DNA of 10,822 nt from Chloroflexota bacterium (GTDB taxonomy: Bacteria; Chloroflexota; Limnocylindria; Limnocylindrales; CSP1-4), in contig JAKAMV010000250.1 in the NCBI GenBank assembly GCA_021812735.1, positions 1-10,822 on the forward strand, given 5' to 3'. A program made the position numbers and the translations under genes. The notes under the pieces are model-generated. The model was not told where the DNA came from. It searched no databases and was given only the letters and a program-made list of their open reading frames with translations. Shown here in pieces: positions 6,140 to 10,822 of this stretch (within the stretch, counting starts at the first letter, position 1; every line of letters starts with the position of its first letter).

Positions 6140-6686
6140 ATGCCCGCATTCCGTCCACGCATCCGCGCGCTCGCCGTGGGGGCCGGCGCGTTCGCCCTGG
6201 TCGCCGTCGCGGCGGGCGGCACGTTCGCCGCGTCCAAGCCCGCCACCCTGTACGCCTGCTACGACGTGTACGGCAACGTCCGGATGGGCAACACCGCCCA
6301 GTGCAAGCTCCCGGGCGGCGGGCGGCTCGTGCCCGGGGAAGCGTCGGGCCGACCGGCGTCACCGGGCCGGCGGGCCCGACCGGCGCCACGGGCGCGACGG
6401 GACCTACCGGGGCGCAGGGCGACCCGGGCCCGGCGCCTATCAAGTGACCATCACGGGCCTGGGGACAGCCTACTGCCCACTCCCGGTCGCGAACGCGCTC
6501 GGAGCGGTCACCTTCATGTACCTCAACGGCGGTTTCTGCGGAGGCGGTATCGCGAGCACGACGGTGACGACCGGCTACGGGCTCGACCACTCGTTCGGGT
6601 TGCTGGCGGTGGGCTACGGAGCGCCGGCGGCGTTCGTCAACTCGTTCGGCACCAACGAGGTGTCGCTGCCGACCATCGGCCGCTAG
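6140..6686 (+). pseudogene. Secreted collagen-like protein, broken by two frameshifts
   Basis: Three pieces in three frames read as one protein. Piece 1 (6140 to ~6334) has a signal peptide (RPRIRALAVGAGAFALVAVA...TFAAS) and a short domain ACYDVYGNVRMGNTAQCKLPG. Piece 2 (~6337-6432) has about ten Gly-X-Y triplets (GPTGVTGPAGPTGATGATG). Piece 3 (~6432-6686) has a C-terminal domain of about 80 residues rich in G, T and aromatic residues, with two cysteines, ending SLPTIGR. One missing base near 6332-6338 (in CCCGGGG) and another near 6427-6433 (in GGGCCCGG) would restore a continuous frame. The start follows GGAGGGG (6124-6130) by 9 bases. The intact product would be exported and surface-exposed. 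Either a real pseudogene or homopolymer sequencing errors. Confidence 0.75.
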
Positions 6687-6751
6687 TGCCGCGAGGTGGA
6701 GGCCGACTCGTTCGAGCGGCGTCCCGCGCACGCGGATCTCCGACTCGATCC

Positions 6752-6800
6752 GGATCAGCCCCGTGGCCGAAGCCGTCGGCCGCGGGGCTGATCCTTCTTC
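6752..6800 (+). terminator. Strong intrinsic terminator after the collagen-like gene
   Basis: A 19-bp stem pairs 6752-6770 with 6776-6794. It has a single G-U type exception and a 5-base loop (AGCCG), and is followed by TTCTTC. It lies 65 bases after the stop of the collagen-like gene and before the next promoter. It is the clearest terminator in the window. Confidence 0.8.
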
Positions 6801-6823
6801 GCCCCGCCCCGTCCGCGGCGGCC

Positions 6824-6829
6824 TAGAAT
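6824..6829 (+). promoter_or_regulatory. Candidate -10 box for the aldo/keto reductase gene
   Basis: TAGAAT matches the -10 consensus at five of six positions, 49 bases before the ATG and after the upstream terminator. No convincing -35 is present at the usual distance. Confidence 0.35.
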
Positions 6830-6878
6830 CGGGCCGTCGCGCCGCACCCGCAGCCGCGCCGCACCAGAGGTCCCCTCC

Positions 6879-7922
6879 ATGAGCCACCAGCCCGCCGCCG
6901 ACCGATACGCCACCATGACCTACCGCTTCTGCGGCCGCAGCGGCCTGCAGCTGCCCCTGCTGTCGTTGGGCCTCTGGCACAACTTCGGCGACACGACGCC
7001 GGTATCGGCGCAGCGGGCGATCGCCCTCACCGCCTTCGACCTCGGCATCACGCACTTCGACCTGGCCAACAACTACGGGCCGCCGTACGGCAGCGCCGAG
7101 ATCAACTTCGGCCGGATCCTGCGCGAGGACCTCGCGGCGCACCGCGACGAGCTGATCATCAGCAGCAAGGCCGGCTGGGACATGTGGCCGGGCCCGTACG
7201 GCCAGGGGGGCGGCTCGCGCAAGTACGTGCTCGCGAGCCTGGACCAGAGCCTCCGGCGGGTGGGGGTCGACTACTTCGACATCTTCTACTCCCACCGCTT
7301 CGACCCGGACACCCCCCTCGAGGAGACGATGGGCGCCCTCGCGACCGCGGTGCGGCAGGGCAAGGCCCTCTATGTCGGGATCTCGTCGTACTCCGCGACG
7401 AAGACGCGCGAGGCGGCGGCGATCCTCCGCGCCGAGGGCGTGCCCCTGCTCATCCATCAGCCCAGCTACAACCTGCTCAACCGATGGGTGGAGCCCGACC
7501 TGCTCGACGCTCTCGAGGAGGTGGGGGCCGGGATGATCGCCTTCACCGCGCTGGCGCAGGGCCTGCTGACCGACAAGTACCTCGACGGGATCCCGGCCGA
7601 CGCGCGGATCAACCGCCCGGGCGGCGACTCGTTCGACCGGGGCATGCTCTCGGCGGAGAACCTCGCCCGCGTCCGCGCGCTGAACGACATCGCCCGGCGT
7701 CGGGGCCAGTCGCTCGCGCAGATGGCGTACGCCTGGGTCCTGCGCGACCCTCGCGTCACGACCACGCTGATCGGCGCGAGCTCGCCCGAGCAGGTCCGCG
7801 AGAACGTCGGCGCCCTGGCGAACCTCGCCTTCTCCGCCGAGGAGCTCGCCGAGATCGACCGGTACGCGGTCGAGGGCGGCGTCAACCTCTGGGAGAAGCC
7901 GAGCACCGACCAGCGGCCGTAG
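6879..7922 (+). CDS. Aldo/keto reductase, YghZ / glyceraldehyde-3-phosphate reductase type
   Basis: 347 residues, full length for the family. It forms a (beta/alpha)8 barrel that uses NADPH to reduce aldehydes. The catalytic tetrad is visible: D61 and Y66 in FDLANNYG, K97 in SKAGW, and H139 in YSHRFDPDTP. Other signatures are GPPYGSAEINFG (67-78), the substrate loop WPGPYGQGGGSRKY (103-116), QPSYNLLNRW (194-203) and the NADP-binding end LIGASSPEQVRENV. The GPPYGSAE and GPYG elements point to the YghZ branch, members of which reduce L-glyceraldehyde 3-phosphate and methylglyoxal. The actual substrate here is inferred. It is transcribed alone, between a strong upstream terminator and a convergent small membrane protein gene. 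The ATG has only a weak AGAGGT upstream. Confidence 0.92.
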   Translation: MSHQPAADRYATMTYRFCGRSGLQLPLLSLGLWHNFGDTTPVSAQRAIALTAFDLGITHFDLANNYGPPYGSAEINFGRILREDLAAHRDELIISSKAGWDMWPGPYGQGGGSRKYVLASLDQSLRRVGVDYFDIFYSHRFDPDTPLEETMGALATAVRQGKALYVGISSYSATKTREAAAILRAEGVPLLIHQPSYNLLNRWVEPDLLDALEEVGAGMIAFTALAQGLLTDKYLDGIPADARINRPGGDSFDRGMLSAENLARVRALNDIARRRGQSLAQMAYAWVLRDPRVTTTLIGASSPEQVRENVGALANLAFSAEELAEIDRYAVEGGVNLWEKPSTDQRP

Positions 7923-8207
7923 GGGAGGGGCTGCGACGACGCGGCGCCTCGCATCGCGGTGGTGAAGGCCCGTGCCATCGCCCCGTCGGACGCGAACCGG
8001 GCTGCCGGCGGTGTCGAAGTCGCACACCTGCACGATCCCCGGGTGGCGCAGGGAGGTCACCAGAGCCGTCGGACCCGAAGTGGCGTCGGCCGCGCGGCGG
8101 GCCGCCGGGCCAGGGGCGCCTCGCGTCTCGGTCCCGGGAGCCGCACCGACCCCAGCGCGCCGCGGGTGCAGGCCCCCGGAAGCCGCCCCGGCCCGGAGCC
8201 TCGTCTG
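7923..8207. other. Non-coding gap between convergent genes
   Basis: No convincing gene or clear terminator is seen. On the minus strand, 8060-8004 encodes a short stretch resembling a protein kinase N-lobe (LRHPGIVQVCDFDTAG) with no surrounding kinase; see findings. Confidence 0.4.
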
Positions 8208-8555
8208 CTACGCCCGGAAGTAGGCGACCATGACCTCCTCGCCGGCCGCGAGGCCGGCGATGGCGCTGCGCACGTCGATCGAGACCGCCCGGCTCAGGGC
8301 TGCGTCCTCGCGCTGGCTTCGATGGAGCTCGGCCCGATAGCCGTGCTTGTGGAGCACGTCGGCTTCGGCCCAGACCCGCTTCCGGTTCTTCGAGTCGTTC
8401 CGGTAGCGGCGGATCAGGAGCGGTGCGGTCCACTTCTCGGTCGCGCGCGACAGCTCGCCGACGATCTCCCAGTCGGACGAGACGTTGAGGAAGACGGCCA
8501 GGATGAAGACCGCGCCGCAGATGACGAGGGAGGTGAAGGTCGGGTCGTAGGCCAT
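8208..8555 (-). CDS. Small single-span membrane protein of unknown function
   Basis: 115 residues. One transmembrane helix lies near the N-terminus (about 8-25, TSLVICGAVFILAVFLNV). A basic linker follows (PLLIRRYRNDSKNRKRVW), then a soluble segment predicted helical with a strand-like end (EEVMVAYFRA). Positive charges after the helix suggest that the C-terminal part is cytoplasmic. The start is supported by GGAGGG 8 bases before the ATG. I do not recognise a family. It stands alone, convergent with the aldo/keto reductase gene and divergent from the next small gene. Confidence 0.72.
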   Translation of the reverse strand: MAYDPTFTSLVICGAVFILAVFLNVSSDWEIVGELSRATEKWTAPLLIRRYRNDSKNRKRVWAEADVLHKHGYRAELHRSQREDAALSRAVSIDVRSAIAGLAAGEEVMVAYFRA

Positions 8556-8608
8556 GTCGCGGGCCCTCCGCGGGGGACGAGGTGCTGACCGACAGTAGCA
8601 GCAGCCGG

Positions 8609-8659
8609 CGATTCCGTCCTCCGGGGTGCCGCGGCGTGCGACCGCGTTTGACGGAATCG
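8609..8659. promoter_or_regulatory. 10-bp inverted repeat in a divergent intergenic region
   Basis: CGATTCCGTC (8609-8618) and GACGGAATCG (8650-8659) are perfect inverted copies 31 bases apart, placed between two divergently transcribed small genes. The right arm overlaps a TTGACG (8648-8653) that could serve as a -35 for the plus-strand gene, though no good -10 follows. A regulator binding site or a large hairpin are both possible. Confidence 0.4.
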
Positions 8660-8747
8660 TCGCCTGGCCCGATGGTGGCGGCATAGTCGCCATGCGCCGG
8701 GCTCTCATCCGTCGGTCCGAAGCGCGCGACGGATCGGATCCCGCCCC

Positions 8748-9035
8748 ATGGCTCGCAAGCCCTTCCACTCGCCCGACTCGACCATCGTCGTGTGCAGCGA
8801 CGGCTACTTCGAGGTCTACCCGCCGACGCCCAGGACGAACGGCGACAAGCCCGCGTATCGGGGCGCGATCGCCGAGCTCGGCGCCGGGCTGCGCGGCTCC
8901 GACGACCGGCTCGCGGTCCGGCCGGACTCCCGGGCGCTCGCCGACGCGGTCGCGGCCTGGTCCGCCGCCAACGGCGCCGCCGCGGTCCGCGGCAAGCTCG
9001 GAGGCGGCCGTACCGGAGTCGAAACGAAGGCGTAG
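8748..9035 (+). CDS. Small hypothetical protein
   Basis: 95 residues. The N-terminal half (PDSTIVVCSDGYFEVYPPTP) looks like beta strands. The second half is alanine-rich and helical (IAELGAGLRGS, ALADAVAAWSAANGAAAVRG). There is no signal peptide or membrane segment. No recognisable domain or ribosome binding site is seen. It is accepted as a gene because the reading frame has strong third-position GC and occupies a space no other frame explains. Function is unknown. Confidence 0.55.
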   Translation: MARKPFHSPDSTIVVCSDGYFEVYPPTPRTNGDKPAYRGAIAELGAGLRGSDDRLAVRPDSRALADAVAAWSAANGAAAVRGKLGGGRTGVETKA

Positions 9036-9096
9036 CGCACGCCGACGCCCGGGTCGCGGCGGTCGCCCTTCGCGTCCCGGGCCCCGCGCGTCGACG

Positions 9097-9519
9097 TCAG
9101 GCCATCGGACGCACCTGCGTGAGCCGGATGCTGTTGCCCGACGGGTCGCGGAAGGAGGCGTCCAGGCCGTACGGGCGCTCCTCGGGCACCTCGGTGAACT
9201 CGACACCGCGCGCCCGCAGCTCCTCGTACGACCTCCGGCAGTCGTCGGTCGTGAGGAAGACCGTGCCGGCGAACCCCTTCGCCACGAGGTCGCGAACCTG
9301 CGCGCCGGTCCCGGGGTCCATCAGCGGCGCCCCGGGGATCGCCATGAGCACGATCGCGACGTCCGGCTGCCCGACCGGCGACACGGTCAGCCAGCGGAAG
9401 TCCCCCATCTCCGGCACGGTGACGTCCTGGCGGACCTCCATGCCCACCTTCTTCGTGTAGAACTCGAGCGCCGCATCCTGGTCGTGGACCCAGAGCTGCG
9501 TGGTGGCGATCCTGATCAC
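9097..9519 (-). CDS. VOC-family (glyoxalase/bleomycin-resistance fold) protein
   Basis: 140 residues with two beta-alpha-beta-beta-beta modules. The first is TTQLWVHDQDAALEFYTKKV (6-25), then MEVRQDV and FRWLTVSP. The second is GTVFLTTDDCRRSYEELRARG (85-105) and ends with ASFRDPSGNSIRLTQ. VOC proteins are metal-dependent enzymes or drug-binding proteins. In many the last strand has a metal-binding glutamate after DPxGN, whereas here that region reads IRLTQ, so a classical glyoxalase metal site is not evident. The substrate is unknown. The GTG start overlaps the stop of the AraC gene (GTGA) and follows AAGGGAG, so it is the second, coupled gene of a two-gene operon and a likely regulatory target of that protein. 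Confidence 0.87.
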   Translation of the reverse strand: MIRIATTQLWVHDQDAALEFYTKKVGMEVRQDVTVPEMGDFRWLTVSPVGQPDVAIVLMAIPGAPLMDPGTGAQVRDLVAKGFAGTVFLTTDDCRRSYEELRARGVEFTEVPEERPYGLDASFRDPSGNSIRLTQVRPMA

Positions 9520-10103
9520 GGTGGTGCTCCCTTCTCGGTCATCGGGTGGGTCGGGCGCCCATCGTGCGGCGCCGCGCCGCGGTCGTCTTCTCGAAACGTC
9601 CGGTTCTCGGGGCGGCCGTAGGCCCGCAGGACGCACGCCGGGATCCGGGCCAGGTCGGCGGCGGGCGGGAAGGCGGCCCGGTATGCGGTCGGCGACAGCC
9701 CGAAGACCCTGCGGAAGGTCGTCGTGAAAGAGCCGACGCTCGACAGGCCGACGGACATGCAGATGTCGGCGACGGAGTGGTCGGTCATCCGCAGCAGAGC
9801 GGCGGCCCGCTCGAGCCGGCGCGTGAGCAGGTAGACATGGGGCGACTCGCCGAAGGCGCGGGTGAACTCCGCGCTGAAGTGCGCCCTCGACAGGCCCGCT
9901 TCGCGCGCGAGGTCGCCCACGCTGAGCGGCTCCGCGTAGCGCGCGTCCGCCAGGTCCCGCGCGCGAAGCAGGTGGCGCGCGGCCGGGACGTCGGGCTGCT
10001 GGGGCGAGCCGCCGGGCTGCTGGGGCGAGCCGCCGGGCTGCTGGGGCGAGCCGCCGGGCTGCTGGGGCGAGCCGCCGGGCCTCGGCGGCGGGGACGCGAC
10101 CAT
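9516..10103 (-). CDS. AraC-family transcriptional regulator with N-terminal GGSPQQP repeats
   Basis: 195 residues. Residues 10-37 are four perfect GGSPQQP heptads, probably disordered. The AraC/XylS DNA-binding domain follows (about 42-145): first helix-turn-helix LSVGDLAREAGLSRAHFSAE, connecting helix PHVYLLTRRLERAAALL, second helix-turn-helix SVADICMSVGLSSVGSFTTT and the signature FGLSPTAYR. A poorly conserved tail (about 150-195) ends at the VOC gene. There is no ligand-binding domain, so it is a short, stand-alone AraC. The ATG at 10103 was chosen because a promoter ends 7 bases upstream (leaderless); an ATG at 10133 would add ten residues but lies inside that promoter. Small AraC regulators are often coupled to VOC genes. 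It is divergent from the esterase remnant. Confidence 0.87.
   Translation of the reverse strand: MVASPPPRPGGSPQQPGGSPQQPGGSPQQPGGSPQQPDVPAARHLLRARDLADARYAEPLSVGDLAREAGLSRAHFSAEFTRAFGESPHVYLLTRRLERAAALLRMTDHSVADICMSVGLSSVGSFTTTFRRVFGLSPTAYRAAFPPAADLARIPACVLRAYGRPENRTFREDDRGAAPHDGRPTHPMTEKGAPP
9993..10076. repeat. 21-bp minisatellite, four perfect copies, inside the AraC gene
   Basis: Four identical units, each GGGCTGCTGG followed by GGCGAGCCGCC. Being 21 bp long, each unit keeps frame and adds one GGSPQQP heptad to the protein. Perfect identity suggests recent expansion and likely copy-number variation between strains. Confidence 0.92.
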
Positions 10104-10110
10104 CGGCCGT

Positions 10111-10139
10111 AGTATCCCCGGTCGCGAGGCCATCGTCGA
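10111..10139 (-). promoter_or_regulatory. Leaderless promoter of the AraC-VOC operon
   Basis: On the minus strand TCGACG (10139-10134), a 17-base spacer and GATACT (10116-10111) end 7 bases before the ATG at 10103. Transcription would begin at or beside the start codon, which supports this start. Confidence 0.5.
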
Positions 10140-10181
10140 TCGCGGGCGCTGGATCGACCGCGACATCGCACCGGGCGAGGC

Positions 10182-10485
10182 ATGCACTTCGAGGAACGCA
10201 CCTGGCTCTCCCCCGCCCTCGGCCACGACATGAGCCTGAAGGTGTACGGCCACGATGGCCGGCCGGTGGTCACGTTCCCGTCCCAGGAGGGCCGCTGGTG
10301 GGACTTCGAGAGCTGGGGGATGGTGGACGCCTGTGCCGGCTTCGTCGAGTCGGGGCGCATGGGCGCTCGAGGCCGTCCTGCGGGCGAAGTCGATCCCCGC
10401 CGTCGTCGACTACTGGGGCCATGACGTGAACCACGACTGGCCGTGGTGGCGGAAGATGCTCCCGCACCACCTCGAGGTGCTCGGG
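10182..10485 (+). pseudogene. Esterase (alpha/beta hydrolase) with its central part deleted
   Basis: The first 60 codons (EERTWLSPALGHDMSLKVYG, RPVVTFPSQEGRWWDFESW, MVDACAGFVESGRM) match the N-terminus of a bacterial putative-esterase family of roughly 230-250 residues. Directly after, from about 10363 and in another frame, comes that family's C-terminus: ALEAVLRAKSIPAVVDYWGH, then DVNHDWPWWRKMLPHHLEV with the catalytic-histidine region. The intervening ~120-130 residues, which in the family hold the GxSxG nucleophile and acid, are absent. The frame of the first part runs on to a stop at 10422-10424. The product cannot be a working esterase. The normal stop also seems displaced by a tandem repeat. 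Real deletion or assembly collapse are both possible. Confidence 0.75.
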
Positions 10486-10555
10486 GCCAGCAGGGGCCAG
10501 CAGGGGGGCCGACGGGGCCAGCAGGGGGGCCGACGGGGCCAGCAGGGGGGCCGAC
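10483..10555. repeat. 21-bp G-tract minisatellite, three perfect copies plus a part copy
   Basis: Three identical units (10493-10555), each GGGGCCAGCA followed by GGGGGGCCGAC, are preceded by one extra GGGGCCAGCA (10483-10492). The array starts within the last codons of the esterase remnant and ends one base before the next start codon. Seven tracts of four to six G separated by 5-6 bases fit a G-quadruplex pattern on the plus strand. Confidence 0.92.
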
Positions 10556-10556
10556 A

Positions 10557-10822
10557 GTGTCGCGGATCGAGGAATACCGGACCGCCCTCGCCGGGTTGGA
10601 CGACCCGGAGCCGTACGCCCTCGCCCATTCAGGGCTGCCCGGGCCGCGCGGCAACCTGGAGCTGATCGCGGCGCTGGCCGAGTCGGCCGACGAGGCGACC
10701 CTCCGCCGGTGGGCCGCGCTCTCCCTCGAGGAGGCGCCGGGCAACGAGCCGCCGGTGGTGCTCGCGGTGGCGGGGATCGTGGGGCTCGGCCGGTTCCTCG
10801 ACGACCGGCCGGACGTCCTGCC
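10557..10822 (+). CDS. Possible HEAT-repeat-type protein (3' end outside window)
   Basis: 88 codons are visible from a GTG one base after the minisatellite. The sequence opens MSRIEEYRTALAGLDDPEPY and continues with SGLPGPRGNLELIAALAES, then helix pairs (ATLRRWAALSLEEAPGNEP, VVLAVAGIVGLGRFLDDRPD). The start and the alternating helices resemble HEAT-repeat proteins of unknown role that I recall from high-GC bacteria, but too little is present to be sure. The only ribosome-binding-like sequence is the final G tract of the repeat (10545-10550), so the array may affect its translation. The frame is open to the window edge. Confidence 0.65.
   Translation, partial: MSRIEEYRTALAGLDDPEPYALAHSGLPGPRGNLELIAALAESADEATLRRWAALSLEEAPGNEPPVVLAVAGIVGLGRFLDDRPDVL

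Noticed and set aside
6427..6447. Programmed frameshifting in the collagen-like gene
   Set aside because: No slippery heptamer followed by a stable structure is evident at either break, and two shifts in the same direction within 100 bases are better explained by mutation or sequencing error.
6090..8060. 656-codon minus-strand open frame opposite the aldo/keto reductase
   Set aside because: It is an artefact of high GC: the opposite strand has an unmistakable aldo/keto reductase with all catalytic residues. Only its first few codons (kinase-like) merit attention.
9993..10555. Possible CRISPR array
   Set aside because: The 21-bp units are directly adjacent with no spacers, and no cas genes are near.
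9785..10744. Minus-strand frame with VGPPAGP-type repeats
   Set aside because: The collagen-like repeats come only from reading the G-rich minisatellite in reverse; the frame runs through the AraC gene in the wrong phase.

Overview
The window is GC-rich throughout, with densely packed genes, many GTG starts and several starts that look leaderless (a -10 box 7-8 bases before the start codon). This fits a high-GC soil or freshwater bacterium. Family resemblance of several proteins suggests Chloroflexota or Actinomycetota, but no phylogenetic marker is present and this is a weak inference. There are no rRNA or tRNA genes, no CRISPR array and no recognisable transposase.

Region 1 (1-5952) is a run of toxin-antitoxin-like pairs. 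An AbiE-type pair on the minus strand consists of an AbiEi-like regulator with a nuclease-like N-terminus (481-1527) and an overlapping nucleotidyltransferase cut by the window edge (1-493). Divergent from it is an excisionase-type HTH protein overlapping a PIN-domain ribonuclease (1684-2837). Convergent to that is an uncharacterised minus-strand pair: a winged-helix protein (3213-4136) followed by a small helical protein (2800-3147). A membrane-anchored class I methyltransferase (4370-5095) separates this from a classical Phd/VapC pair (5224-5870). Each of the four pairs has short inverted or direct repeats at its promoter or start, as expected for autoregulation.

Region 2 (6122-8555) holds a secreted collagen-like protein broken by two frameshifts, a very strong intrinsic terminator, a YghZ-type aldo/keto reductase and a small membrane protein. 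Region 3 (8748-10822) holds a small hypothetical gene and a minus-strand operon in which an AraC-family regulator overlaps a glyoxalase/VOC-fold protein. It also holds an esterase that has lost its middle, including the nucleophile region, and the start of a gene resembling HEAT-repeat proteins.

Two perfect minisatellites, both with 21-bp units, lie about 400 bp apart. One encodes four copies of a GGSPQQP heptad at the N-terminus of the AraC protein. The other is a G-tract array between the esterase remnant and the next gene. The frameshifts in the collagen-like gene fall at G/C runs, so sequencing or assembly error must be excluded before calling it decayed.
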